Source of the DNA: an uncultured Aliivibrio sp.
Lineage (GTDB): Bacteria > Pseudomonadota > Gammaproteobacteria > Enterobacterales > Vibrionaceae
Assembly: GCF_946479765.1 (NCBI RefSeq)
Contig: NZ_CAMLHO010000015.1
Coordinates: 16,487-80,486 of the forward strand
Length of the DNA stretch: 64,000 bases
Reading direction: 5' to 3'
Of this stretch, positions 44,306 through 53,595 are shown in pieces; position 1 is the first letter of the stretch; every line of letters begins with the position of its first letter. The position numbers and the translations under genes are program-made. The notes under the pieces are model-generated. The model saw nothing but the letters and a program-made list of their open reading frames with translations. It made no database searches and was not told the DNA's origin.

Positions 44306-45910
44306 TTATGCTTCATGCTTGTATACATGCACATCTCGTTGTGGGAATGGGATACTAACGCCTTCAGCATCGAAACGCTTCTTAACGGCCTCAGTTACTT
44401 CCCAATATACATTCCAGTAGTCATCTGTTTTCACCCATGGACGAACAATAAAATCAACGGATGACTCATTAAGAGTATGCAACTTAACCATATGCTCAGG
44501 TGATTTTAATACCGCTGGATGATTCGATAAAATATCATTAAAGATAGCTTTTGCTTTCTCTATATCATCTTGGTAACCAATACCAAAAACCATATCAACA
44601 CGACGTTCAGTTTCAATAGTGACATTTTTAATCACATCACCCCAAATTTTATTGTTCGGGAAAATAAGGTTCTGGTTATCAACCGTTTTAATTGTTGTTG
44701 ACACTAAGTTCATCCGGTTTACCTTACCTACAACCCCACCAAGATCAACAAGATCACCCACATCAAATGGGCGATAAATTAAAATCATCATGCCCGAAGC
44801 AAAATTAGATAAGGTATCTTTTAATGCAAAACCAATCACTACACCAGCAACACCAAAGCCCGTTAATAATGGACCTAAGTTGATCCCAATCTGAGACAGA
44901 GCAATCAAAACACCAATCATCATTACAAACTTTGAGCCCATCGACACAAAGAAATCTTGCATCAAATGGCTAAACTTCATTTTTGAATGAGACACACTTT
45001 TCTTAATAGCAACCTTAGCAAGGCGAGAAAGAAAACTAGAAATCCAAAGAATAACTGCAAAAATAATGAGTTTAACAATAATAGAAGGCCCATTTTCTAC
45101 AGCCCAATTTTTAAAGCCAGTTACCCACTCTTCTGTTAAACCATACGCAACACTAACGTCTAATACATCACTATTTATATCACCAGTAATAGAAAATATT
45201 AATTGCTTATACTTTGTAATATCAACACCATTCTCTTCCATTAATGCTGTTGTCGCTTCTAAACTTGCTACCATTAATGAGATACGCTCAGTCATTGTCA
45301 CTGCCGCTTGCTTTAATTTTTCTTTTTGTTCAGCAGAAGCAAATTTCAAACGTTGATCAATATCATTTCGTTGAGAGTCAATATAATGAATGACGTTGAA
45401 TAATAAATCAGCACGCGTTTCTAACTCTTTTAAAATCGTTTGCTCTTCATTCATGAAATCAATATGTAAAGATTTACCCCATGCCAACGTTTCAAAAGCC
45501 TCAACGTAATATTGATCCATCATCGTTAGGCGTTTTTGAGCCGCAAATTCTAAATCTGCTTTTTCATCACCGCTTGCTTTTCTTGATGCCTTAGTAAGGC
45601 GAACAAGCTCTTTTTGACTGTAAGCTAATAAATGGTTCACTAATATCATCTCAGAGCGAACAGCAGTAGCTAAAGCAGGTGTTTTAATATCGTCTTGAAT
45701 TTTTACAGAAATCTCATTTCTAATGCCTTCATTTTTACGACGAAGTACATCTTCAAAAAAGAGTTTATCGGCAGGATCAGCAGTGGATAATTGAACTAAA
45801 CGTTCTTGTAAATTCTGCTGTGTTACTTTCATTTCATCAATGCTTTGTGCATAAGTTGGAGTAATAAAACTAACCATCAATAATAGCGAAGCGATATATT
45901 TCTTAATCAT
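44306..45910 (-). CDS. MscS-family mechanosensitive channel with periplasmic domain
   Basis: A 534-residue protein. I start it at 45910 (MIKKYIASLLLMV), preceded by AGGACG; this gives a signal peptide ending TYAQ. A long helical periplasmic region (about 25-250) is followed by three or more helices (about 275-400) and the MscS core: GFALKDTLSNFASGMMILIYRPFDVGDLVDLGG, then the beta domain and the ending FDAEGVSIPFPQRDVH. Such channels release solutes on osmotic downshock, which would complement the osmolyte synthesis genes in the window. Confidence 0.88.
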   Translation of the reverse strand: MIKKYIASLLLMVSFITPTYAQSIDEMKVTQQNLQERLVQLSTADPADKLFFEDVLRRKNEGIRNEISVKIQDDIKTPALATAVRSEMILVNHLLAYSQKELVRLTKASRKASGDEKADLEFAAQKRLTMMDQYYVEAFETLAWGKSLHIDFMNEEQTILKELETRADLLFNVIHYIDSQRNDIDQRLKFASAEQKEKLKQAAVTMTERISLMVASLEATTALMEENGVDITKYKQLIFSITGDINSDVLDVSVAYGLTEEWVTGFKNWAVENGPSIIVKLIIFAVILWISSFLSRLAKVAIKKSVSHSKMKFSHLMQDFFVSMGSKFVMMIGVLIALSQIGINLGPLLTGFGVAGVVIGFALKDTLSNFASGMMILIYRPFDVGDLVDLGGVVGKVNRMNLVSTTIKTVDNQNLIFPNNKIWGDVIKNVTIETERRVDMVFGIGYQDDIEKAKAIFNDILSNHPAVLKSPEHMVKLHTLNESSVDFIVRPWVKTDDYWNVYWEVTEAVKKRFDAEGVSIPFPQRDVHVYKHEA

Positions 45911-46070
45911 AAAAAAACGTCCTATATAAATCATGATTATATAATAATCCAAGCGTATCTATTCTGTGCTATATCTATTGTGAATAATAGTATCAAGTGA
46001 TGAAAGGCTGTTCATTTGTTGGGATTTTGTGAGCTATAAAAGAAGTGTCTGATTCTGTTGTGGAGAATTT

Positions 46071-46151
46071 ATGTGTCAATTTATGAATACTATTATTAGC
46101 TTTTCACTCCTTCGTTATAAGCCAACAAACAAAAACGCACTCATCAAATGA
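46071..46151 (+). CDS. Possible 26-residue microprotein
   Basis: ATG preceded by GGAG at six bases, then 26 codons (MCQFMNTIISFSLLRYKPTN start) with a hydrophobic middle and basic end. It lies in the gap between two minus-strand genes. Only the ribosome-binding site and frame support it. Confidence 0.25.
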   Translation: MCQFMNTIISFSLLRYKPTNKNALIK

Positions 46152-46199
46152 TAAATACGTTCTCAAATTCAATTTTCAATATCGGCGTAAAGCGTAATC

Positions 46200-46721
46200 T
46201 TATAAGCCAGTAACTATCGCTTTTAGTTGGTTGACAAGATCATCATTACGCAGCTCACCCTTTTCCATATCAAAATTATCATAAAAGCTTGGGATAGAAA
46301 GTGATCCTTTTACGTCTGCTGCGAAATAAGGAGCAGAACCAGTCGCCGCAGCCAATACTGTTGCAGCACCACCAGGACCGGGAGAGGTCGCTAGCATCAC
46401 AACAGGCTTGCCTTGGTATACCTTCATATTAATGCGAGACGTCCAATCAAATACATTTTTAAATGCTGCTGCATATGAACCATTATGTTCTGCATAAGAA
46501 ATAACAATCACATCCGCTTCACCTAGTTTTTGGAAAAAACGCTGTGCAGGTTCTGGCTGCCCTAATTCTTTCTCTTTATCTTCACTAAAGATAGGCATTT
46601 CGAAATCATTTAAATCTAACACTTCAACATCACCATTCGGCACTAGACCGGCTGCGTAAGTTGCCAATTGTTTGTTAATTGATGTTGAACTGCTGCTTGC
46701 TGCTAATGCTAAAATTTTCAT
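46200..46721 (-). CDS. NADPH-dependent FMN reductase
   Basis: A 173-residue flavodoxin-like reductase. The N-terminal ALAASSSSTSINKQLA is the phosphate-binding loop for FMN, and SYAEHNGSYAAAFKNVFDW with SPGPGGAATVLAA are family motifs. It reduces FMN, quinones or metals with NAD(P)H. It is divergent from a LysR gene (46898), a common pairing, so that regulator probably controls it. Confidence 0.88.
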   Translation of the reverse strand: MKILALAASSSSTSINKQLATYAAGLVPNGDVEVLDLNDFEMPIFSEDKEKELGQPEPAQRFFQKLGEADVIVISYAEHNGSYAAAFKNVFDWTSRINMKVYQGKPVVMLATSPGPGGAATVLAAATGSAPYFAADVKGSLSIPSFYDNFDMEKGELRNDDLVNQLKAIVTGL

Positions 46722-46897
46722 AGGAGTACCTTCATATTCGATAAAGTAAAAAGAGTAATTAATACTCTACTCTTTTCAAATTTATTGTTCTTGTTTGCGA
46801 TGGAGTAACTATAGTTCATCCACGAACTTTAATTAATAACCCAAATGTGCAATGATTGTTTCCATATGACTTATAATATAGGTGTGAGTAGATAAAT

Positions 46898-47800
46898 ATG
46901 GCCTTTAATTCAGCACTATTTGATGGCATGGTTATTTTTGTTGAGGTCGTGACTAGTGGCAGTTTTACACAAGCCGCACACAGTAGCGGACATTCAACAT
47001 CCTACATCAGCAAAGAAATAGGAAAGCTAGAAGAACGTCTCGGCATTCGCTTATTACATCGCACGACACGAACCCTGCGATTAACCCCTGAAGGAGAATT
47101 GTATTTTCAACAATGCCAACAATTGATTGAAGATGCACAAATGGCTGAGAATTCCGTTACTGGCCAACAATCGACACCAAAAGGTCGCCTTAAAGTAAGT
47201 TGCCCTGTTGGTTTTGCCCTTTCTCGTTTGCGTCCTATTCTTGGTAAATTTGCTGATCGCTACCCAGATATCACATTAGAGCTCGATTTAAATGATCGTA
47301 AAATAGATATTGTGGCAGAAGGGTTTGATATGGCAATTCGAGCATCTCATCAACTTGAAGACTCTAGCTTAATCAGTCGTCGATTTTTAAGCTCACAAGC
47401 CGTGGTTATCGCCTCTCCTGATTACTTAAAGAAGTACGGTGCTCCGCTTCATCCTTTAGAACTCACCAATCATAGAACCATTGGCTATGCTTATGTAAAA
47501 CAAGGGGCGGTATGGGATTTTATCGATAAGGAAAATAAAGAGCTACCTGTTCCACTTCAAAGCCAAGTGATTACTAATAACTCATTTATGGAATTGTCTT
47601 TATGTATTGCGGGCCAAGGGATAACTCGCATTCCCAAATTCCACTTAACTGACGAGTTAGAAACTGGAAAATTGGTTGAACTGTTTTCAGACTACCCCAA
47701 ACTGACGATTGATGTGTTTTTTGTGTATCCCAGCCGTAAACATATGTCAGCCAAGGTGCGCTGCTTTTTAGATTTCATCACTGAGCACCTTGGTGAATAG
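46898..47800 (+). CDS. LysR-family regulator
   Basis: A 300-residue LysR regulator of the common single-domain-plus-effector type. HTH: GSFTQAAHSSGHSTSYISKEIGKLEERLGIRLLHRTTR. Effector domain: GRLKVSCPVGFALSRLRPIL, then SLCIAGQGITRIPKFHL. Divergent from the FMN reductase gene with 176 bases between, which probably holds the shared operator. Confidence 0.88.
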   Translation: MAFNSALFDGMVIFVEVVTSGSFTQAAHSSGHSTSYISKEIGKLEERLGIRLLHRTTRTLRLTPEGELYFQQCQQLIEDAQMAENSVTGQQSTPKGRLKVSCPVGFALSRLRPILGKFADRYPDITLELDLNDRKIDIVAEGFDMAIRASHQLEDSSLISRRFLSSQAVVIASPDYLKKYGAPLHPLELTNHRTIGYAYVKQGAVWDFIDKENKELPVPLQSQVITNNSFMELSLCIAGQGITRIPKFHLTDELETGKLVELFSDYPKLTIDVFFVYPSRKHMSAKVRCFLDFITEHLGE

Positions 47801-47809
47801 TATAAAAAA

Positions 47810-48649
47810 CTACTCTTCTAGTATGGCTTCAAAACGCTCAAGGCCTCGTAATGGATCAAAATCAGTTTCTTCCGCAACAAGATCGCGCATTGAAGAACTA
47901 GCATTAATTGAACGCAGTAAATCATCAATAGCCTGAACATCAGCACCCAATTGAGCATACGCACACGCACGTTGAAATAGTGCATGTGCGTTTTGATCAT
48001 CCACTTCCAGAACTCTATTACACAAGTTTAAAGCCCAATGGAACTCTCGCATTTCCATTGCTGCATCGGCTTTATAAGTTAACGCTTCTAAATCACCAGG
48101 CCTAACCTTTAAAATTTCATCATAAATTTCCATTTTTTGCTCGGCTGTTTGAACGCTTTGAGCCCTCAACCACAAGTTATGGACTTCATTGATGATTTCA
48201 ATTTCGCGGTTATTCTCTGTGATTATTCGTGTTTTACGTTTTAAATCTCGTTCTAAGGCACCAAACTTCTTTTCATAATCTTGGGCAATTTTAGAGAGCT
48301 GTTTATCTGCCATCTCTCTGGTGTTTTGCTTCATTTCCTTTAGAGATTGCCACCCAATCAAGGCAACTAAAGAAGCAACGGCGGCAATAACATAGAAGAA
48401 ATAAGTCACAGTCACATTAGAATAATTTAACGATTTATCTGCTACAGATAATTCACGATCAGTAATTTGTATCGTCAACCGACGTTCTAAATCTTGTTGA
48501 TCCGTTCTTAGAGCTTTAAGTTCATCAAGGATATAACGCTCCATTAATGGTCTATCAAGATATTCTTGCTCAGAGTAACGTTGCTCTTCAGCTTGCAGGG
48601 ACAAAGAGGTAAAAATAGTGATGACGAGCAGAAACATGTAGCGATACAT
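47810..48649 (-). CDS. Membrane-anchored TPR protein
   Basis: A 279-residue protein with an N-terminal signal (about 1-20, ending LQAEEQ), a membrane helix at about 80-102 (VTYFFYVIAAVASLVALIGW), a coiled-coil region (about 103-160) and two or three tetratricopeptide repeats (about 160-260, with DLEALTYKADAAMEMREFHWAL). The TPR part is probably cytoplasmic and acts as a scaffold. Not recognised further. Confidence 0.75.
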   Translation of the reverse strand: MYRYMFLLVITIFTSLSLQAEEQRYSEQEYLDRPLMERYILDELKALRTDQQDLERRLTIQITDRELSVADKSLNYSNVTVTYFFYVIAAVASLVALIGWQSLKEMKQNTREMADKQLSKIAQDYEKKFGALERDLKRKTRIITENNREIEIINEVHNLWLRAQSVQTAEQKMEIYDEILKVRPGDLEALTYKADAAMEMREFHWALNLCNRVLEVDDQNAHALFQRACAYAQLGADVQAIDDLLRSINASSSMRDLVAEETDFDPLRGLERFEAILEE

Positions 48650-48869
48650 AGGAATAACCTTATTAATTGTGAATTCACAAGTGATAAATTAAAGATAACA
48701 CATCCTTATGATTCACATTGCACTAACAAAGAGATCCGGCAAATAAATGAGGATATTCCATACTAATCATCTTATAAAAATAAGTACTCCTTGTATCTTA
48801 ATGTGAGACTGAGTAAATTTTCTGTCTATATTTGCTTTAAATAAATTAAATACGCAAGGTTTGGTCTTT

Positions 48870-49306
48870 ATGGATAGGTTTGACTAAAGAATATTGCAAG
48901 AGTTAAAATTGAATGGTCGATTGACCAATGTCGAGCTATCTGAACTTATTGGATTATCCCCTCCTCCAACTCTTAGACGAGTGCAAGAAATGAAACAATT
49001 CAAGGCTACCGAGCAATATTGAACCCAACCAAGTGTGGGATAGGGTTTGTCGCGTATGTGACGATTGGATTATCTAATCACAGTAAACAATCACAAAAAT
49101 ATGTTGAAACTCAGATAATAGAATCGAAAGAAGTGACTGAATGCCACAATATAACAGGCTCAAATGAATACTTACTACGGGTTGAGACTGAGAGTCTATC
49201 CTCTTATTATAAGCAATTTCATTCAAATGTGCTTGGAGAGATCTCTCAGGCCAACTCAATTGGAACCTTAGTGGTGATGGATACGCCTAAAGATGAGCGT
49301 ACTTAA
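48870..49306 (+). pseudogene. Decayed Lrp/AsnC-family regulator
   Basis: An Lrp-type gene (HTH plus RAM domain) disabled by at least two lesions. From ATG 48870 it reads MDRFD then a TAA at codon 6, where relatives have Lys (one base change). The frame continues with RILQELKLNGRLTNVELSEL, LIGLSPPPTLRRVQEM. After about 48998 a net deletion of about ten bases shifts the frame, and the rest (GYRAILNPTKCGIGFVAYV to DTPKDERT) continues in another frame to 49306. Its end overlaps the convergent CDF gene by four bases. Confidence 0.85.
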
Positions 49307-49986
49307 ACGTGTAAATACTTTGCTAGAAATGTGTTTCGGCTTAACTGATGTAATTGTTTTGCCGAGCTCAATATCATCTTTACTGGAACAATAATAAAAT
49401 AAATAGAAGCAAGCACCACCATGACAGGATCTGCAAGTTGTGCATAATGTGCGTATGACGTTAATAACAAGAGTTTTGCTATCATAAAGCCAACAAACAC
49501 GGCTGCGCTTATCACGGTATCCATTAACCATTGTTTTGCTTCTGCATCGATAAGTGCCGAGTTAACTTCCTCACCTTGTGTTTTCATTAACCAATAGCTG
49601 GTGTAACAACCAATCATACTGAACACACCAAAAGCTAATGCGATCCCCGTATTTACCTCTCGCCCTCCTTCCATAATAGCTTGAACAGCAGAAATAAACG
49701 ACAGCACACACATTAAGGTAATTGCGATCCCTTTGAGCAAAATAACTGAAGACTCAATTATCTTAACGTACTTAATATCCTTAGCTATTTCTTCTTTTCG
49801 AATATACATCACAGCCATAAGCGAAACTAAAGTTAAGCCTAAACTGACGAGCGAGTAGATACCATCAAAAATGATGACTAATGAATGGATCAGCGAACCT
49901 AATACTATGCCAATCATGGCAAACAATAATGCAGAAAATATAGAGACGATCAACAACCGCCTTTCTTTATGAATTGAATACGACAT
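49303..49986 (-). CDS. Cation diffusion facilitator family transporter, short form
   Basis: A 227-residue inner-membrane protein with about six helices. FDGIYSLVSLGLTLVSL and the later ALIDAEAKQWLMDTVISAAVF place metal-site Asp residues as in the CDF family, although the first motif has only one clear acidic residue. It lacks the cytoplasmic C-terminal domain of most members (which are about 290-300 residues). Likely an efflux carrier for divalent cations; the metal is unknown. Convergent with the dead Lrp-type gene. Confidence 0.78.
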   Translation of the reverse strand: MSYSIHKERRLLIVSIFSALLFAMIGIVLGSLIHSLVIIFDGIYSLVSLGLTLVSLMAVMYIRKEEIAKDIKYVKIIESSVILLKGIAITLMCVLSFISAVQAIMEGGREVNTGIALAFGVFSMIGCYTSYWLMKTQGEEVNSALIDAEAKQWLMDTVISAAVFVGFMIAKLLLLTSYAHYAQLADPVMVVLASIYFIIVPVKMILSSAKQLHQLSRNTFLAKYLHV

Positions 49987-50136
49987 ACTTTTATCCCTTA
50001 GACTTATTTTTCGTCTTTTTTATGTATATAAAGCATCATATAGCTAAAATTGGTGATAGGATAATCAGTCAGCGCCAACTTATTCGTCGCTTAATGCTAT
50101 ATCTACATTTATCATTTCTATTATTGAGTCAAAATA

Positions 50137-51021
50137 ATGAAAACCAGTCAAATTGAAATGTTTCTATATACGGTTGAATTTGGGTCTATTGCGGAAGCCG
50201 CACGCAAACTTCAAAAAAGCAGAACAACAGTAAGTGCCGCATTAAATGCGTTAGAAGATGAACTAAATGTAACCTTGTTAACTCGAACGGGGAATCGCAT
50301 TACACCCACAGAGATAGGAGAATCTCTTGTTCATGATTTTCAACGGATCTCCCTAATTGGCAATGACATTGAAAACAAATGCTTTCAATACAACAACGGC
50401 GTCGCTTCAACGATTCGAGTTGTGCGCGATGATGCCCTTCCCGAAAAAGTGTGGCGTCAAATTTTAGGAAAAATGAGTCGTAAATTCCCAAGTACAAGTA
50501 TCTCTATTTATGTTGCTCCCTCTCCTGAATTAGAAGAAATGGTCGAACAAAATATTGTTGATGTCGCTTATGGCTTGTTACCGATCAATAATGAATTACT
50601 GCACGTTCAACAAAATGAATTAGGCCAAATAAGAATGATGTCTGTCGCCCATAAAGATCATCCACTCAATCAACTCAGAAAAGTAAATTTAACCGACCTT
50701 GAGAGTAATACCGAAATCATTGTAAATTACATTGATGAAGATGGATTAATGGTCGTAGAACCAAAATCAAGCAAGTACATCGCTCTGACGTTTTATGAAC
50801 ACTTGCGCGATGCGGTATTAGATAAAACAGGTTGGTCTTCTGTTCCGTCACTATTAATTAATGAACATTTACGAGACGGTACATTAAAAGTACTTAAACA
50901 TAACCGAGCGATGAATTGGCAATCTTTTGCAGAAATGACTAAAGCCAATATGCCTCGTGGCGTGATAATTGACTGGTTATCAGAACAAGTTGAAGATTAT
51001 TTACTCGAAGTGTCAGAATAA
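50137..51021 (+). CDS. LysR-family regulator
   Basis: A 294-residue LysR regulator. HTH: EFGSIAEAARKLQKSRTTVSAALNALEDELNVTL. Effector domain about 90-290. It is divergent from the CDF gene (150 bases between) and followed after 97 bases by a LysE-family exporter in the same direction, so either could be its target. Confidence 0.87.
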   Translation: MKTSQIEMFLYTVEFGSIAEAARKLQKSRTTVSAALNALEDELNVTLLTRTGNRITPTEIGESLVHDFQRISLIGNDIENKCFQYNNGVASTIRVVRDDALPEKVWRQILGKMSRKFPSTSISIYVAPSPELEEMVEQNIVDVAYGLLPINNELLHVQQNELGQIRMMSVAHKDHPLNQLRKVNLTDLESNTEIIVNYIDEDGLMVVEPKSSKYIALTFYEHLRDAVLDKTGWSSVPSLLINEHLRDGTLKVLKHNRAMNWQSFAEMTKANMPRGVIIDWLSEQVEDYLLEVSE

Positions 51022-51118
51022 CGGTTTATATATTACTCAATAAGAAGTAAATTAACCTCAAGCTCAATTGAGCTTTTCAGAAAACATACATCTTAAATAC
51101 TTAGATACATGGATCATT

Positions 51119-51736
51119 ATGAGCATTGAAACCTATCTTCTTTTTATTGCTGGTATGTTCGCCTTTTGCGCGATGCCCGGTGCTGATTTCTTTTTCGTTC
51201 TTTCAAGAGCTTTAAGTGGCGGTGCTAAAACGGGTATTTATGCTGCGTTTGGCGTTGCTACTGGTGTTCTATTTCACACCTTCTTAGCCGTTATTGGTTT
51301 AAGCGCTTTACTGTTATCTTCTGCTACTGCTTTTACTATTATTAAATACATTGGCGCAGCTTACTTATGTTACATCGGTTTTAAAATGTTTACTGCTAAA
51401 GGTGGGATTGCCGAATTAGAAACAGCGAAGAAAGCATCAAACATGAAAGTCTATCGCCAAGGAATTTTAACCAATGCGTTAAACCCTAAGGTTTGTCTAA
51501 CATTTGTTGCTTTTATTCCTCAGTTTTTAACCCCTGAAACGTCATCACCATCAATGATTGGTATGCTAGGGATTACAACATCTTTCATCGCTTTATTATG
51601 GTTTATCTGTATTGCCACTTTTGCTGGGAAATTCAGAACGGTAATAGCAGAAAGTAAGGCTTTTTCTAATCTACTTAAATACGGTTTAAGCTCGTTATTA
51701 GTGGGCTTTGGAGCGAAGTTAGCACTTACCAACTAA
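51119..51736 (+). CDS. LysE/RhtB-family amino acid exporter
   Basis: A 205-residue inner-membrane exporter. I start it at 51119 (MSIETYLLFIAGMFAF); the 17 codons upstream are in frame but not hydrophobic and have no ribosome-binding site. Five or six helices; the typical N-terminal PGADFFFVLSRALSGGAKTGIYAAFGVATG and the middle NPKVCLTFVAFIPQF are present. Exports amino acids or homoserine-like compounds; the substrate is unknown. A strong terminator follows. Confidence 0.88.
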   Translation: MSIETYLLFIAGMFAFCAMPGADFFFVLSRALSGGAKTGIYAAFGVATGVLFHTFLAVIGLSALLLSSATAFTIIKYIGAAYLCYIGFKMFTAKGGIAELETAKKASNMKVYRQGILTNALNPKVCLTFVAFIPQFLTPETSSPSMIGMLGITTSFIALLWFICIATFAGKFRTVIAESKAFSNLLKYGLSSLLVGFGAKLALTN

Positions 51737-51753
51737 TTTCAAGCGTAAAAAAT

Positions 51754-51789
51754 AAAAAGGTTGAAGATAGCGATATCTTCAACCTTTTT
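51754..51789. terminator. Bidirectional terminator
   Basis: A 16-bp perfect stem (AAAAAGGTTGAAGATA and complement) with a 4-base loop GCGA. It closes the LysE gene and, from the other side, the cytochrome c' operon. Confidence 0.95.
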
Positions 51790-51796
51790 CCTATTT

Positions 51797-52285
51797 TTAA
51801 TATCTATTTTTATCATCGTTACCTTTAGGGCTTAATCCACTTAAAACCACCATAATTAGCAAAGGTAATGCATTTGATATACCGATCAACATTTCTCTAT
51901 GTGCGGTTTCTTGATAGATACTTGTTATCTGTCCAAGAGCAATATTTTGTGCAGAAAGTGCCGTTAACTCGGGCATCATGGGAACTAAAAATACAAGTGC
52001 ATTTATGGTTAAAAACATCATGCAGGCATATTGGATTTTTAACCAGACAGGCTTAACTTTATACTGCTTAAATTCCATAAAAGTAGCTAGCAATTTTAAA
52101 ATCAAACCTGGCACAATCAAAATATAAGCACTTTGTTCTTTATATACAGACATATAATAAAGTGCATGCATATCATCATGATTAAATACATTACCAATCA
52201 CAATGTGAGATAAAATCCCTCCAACATACATAATAATACCAACCAGAAACATTAAATTAGTCATATTCTCTTTTGATACTTTCAT
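51797..52285 (-). CDS. Four-helix inner-membrane protein of the cytochrome c' operon
   Basis: A 162-residue membrane protein with helices at about 10-30, 52-68, 84-104 and 133-150. The stretches MYVGGILSHIVIG, YILIVPGLILKLLATF and MLIGISNALPLLIMVVLSG are hydrophobic, and His27, His36 and His129 lie near membrane edges. No known family recognised. Its ATG is one base upstream (gene direction) of the previous stop and its ribosome-binding site AGGTC lies in that gene, so translation is coupled. Third gene of the unit cytochrome c', two-repeat protein, this protein. Confidence 0.7.
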   Translation of the reverse strand: MKVSKENMTNLMFLVGIIMYVGGILSHIVIGNVFNHDDMHALYYMSVYKEQSAYILIVPGLILKLLATFMEFKQYKVKPVWLKIQYACMMFLTINALVFLVPMMPELTALSAQNIALGQITSIYQETAHREMLIGISNALPLLIMVVLSGLSPKGNDDKNRY

Positions 52286-52286
52286 C

Positions 52287-52961
52287 TTATAGACCTGCCA
52301 TATTAATTTTATGACCTAAATACATAACGTCAACCTTTGCGTAGCCAAGAGAAACTACCTCAAATTGCTGACTTAGTTCACGTGCATGTACCTCATCTCT
52401 CGCCATAATGGAGACTGAATATGTTGGTCGTGTTGAGCCATCTTTTACTGTTTGGGTATCTATATAAGAAGACGTAACTAGACCCGATTTATTAAGCGCA
52501 ATAACACGCTGCAAATCAATACCTATCACTCTGTCCATTTCTAATACATTAATATCTGTATCCCACTTAAACATTAATCCATAATTCTTATTGCTTGGAG
52601 TGTTATCTAACCACTTATCACCAAGCGGTTGAATATTAACAATTTTAACTAGTTTCTCTTTATAAAATGGAAGTTCCGATAATTTATCTTCAACACCTTC
52701 TTTACTGTCAGCTTCAATAACAAAACGTAAGATCCCTATAGATTTACCATCAATTTCACTTTCGACTAAGAACATATCTTTGATTTCTTTCTTCTTAATT
52801 AACTCACCAAATGCAGAACGCTGCTCACCCATCATATTCAACACTTTATCAGCGTCAGTCGTATTCCAATTTAATGCCACGCCATAATCAGCGGCTTGCG
52901 CTATCGCTGAAAAACCAAGTAATGAGGTAATCAATAAGGTTATTTTAATTAATTTTTTCAT
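52287..52961 (-). CDS. Periplasmic protein with two repeated domains
   Basis: A 224-residue exported protein (signal cleaved after AQA, residue 23). The mature protein consists of two related halves: about 25-115 (YGVALNWNTTDADKVLNMMG to KIVNIQPLGD) and about 126-218 (NYGLMFKWDTDINVLEMDRV to KVDVMYLGHK). Each looks like a ferredoxin-like alpha-beta domain of the YCII/dimeric-barrel kind, fused in tandem. No Cys, so no haem c. GAGAG precedes ATG. Middle gene of the cytochrome c' operon. Function unknown. Confidence 0.65.
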   Translation of the reverse strand: MKKLIKITLLITSLLGFSAIAQAADYGVALNWNTTDADKVLNMMGEQRSAFGELIKKKEIKDMFLVESEIDGKSIGILRFVIEADSKEGVEDKLSELPFYKEKLVKIVNIQPLGDKWLDNTPSNKNYGLMFKWDTDINVLEMDRVIGIDLQRVIALNKSGLVTSSYIDTQTVKDGSTRPTYSVSIMARDEVHARELSQQFEVVSLGYAKVDVMYLGHKINMAGL

Positions 52962-53027
52962 AATAGTTCTCTCTCTAATTTTATAATTTTTTATTTACGT
53001 CGTGGTTTAAAAGTAAGATTTTCATAT

Positions 53028-53459
53028 TTAAAAACGTGAACGATAAGTACGATGACATGCATTACATGTATCTTTTGCTTGCTCTAACCCCGCTTCTGCT
53101 AATTCTTTATTTTGTTGTGTACTTGCTTGATATAGCTGAACAAATCCATCATCCATCTCATTGAGTAACCGAGTGAATTTTTCTGGTTTATCCCACACTG
53201 ATTGTTTTGATTTGCTTCCTTCTTGACTCTCTTTTGGAAATAACACTTTAAGAAGTTGGCTATGACTTACTAATTCACCACTCATTAACTCCACTTCATT
53301 CCAATTAGGTTCATCTGCATCGAGCATGCTTTCTATTTGTTCTGACTTATTCTCAATATTTGAAAAAGCTTGCTGTCTTGCATCAATAAATTCAGGTGTC
53401 GATTGAGAAAATGCGATGTTTGGCAATAAAACACATAAGCTCAGCATTAATTTTTTCAT
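53028..53459 (-). CDS. Cytochrome c'-type periplasmic haem protein
   Basis: A 143-residue exported protein (signal peptide ending AFS). The single haem-binding motif CNACH is near the C-terminus (132-136), with a four-helix body before it, the layout of cytochrome c' and c556. These proteins bind NO or CO, or pass electrons. The divergent neighbour is a cytochrome b561, and a 46-bp palindromic element lies between the two genes. First gene of a three-gene unit. Confidence 0.88.
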   Translation of the reverse strand: MKKLMLSLCVLLPNIAFSQSTPEFIDARQQAFSNIENKSEQIESMLDADEPNWNEVELMSGELVSHSQLLKVLFPKESQEGSKSKQSVWDKPEKFTRLLNEMDDGFVQLYQASTQQNKELAEAGLEQAKDTCNACHRTYRSRF

Positions 53460-53506
53460 TGTCTTTCCTATTGATTATTTTTCGTTCTTCTTTTTAAGTT
53501 ACCGCC

Positions 53507-53552
53507 AATTTACACTACAACTGTTGCGTAGGCAACAGTTGTAGTGTAAATT
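53507..53552. promoter_or_regulatory. 46-bp perfect inverted repeat between cytochrome genes
   Basis: A 21-bp arm starting AATTTACACTACAACTG and ending TTGC, a 4-base centre GTAG, then the exact complement. It lies 48 bases before the cytochrome c' start and 44 before the b561 start. The centre TGTTGC-GTAG-GCAACA has the TTGC/GCAA symmetry of MarR-family operators, and a MarR gene ends the b561 operon. It could also fold as a hairpin in either RNA. Confidence 0.75.
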
Positions 53553-53595
53553 ATTTGGTAATTACTTAGTTCAACAAATTAGTAGGAACATAAAA

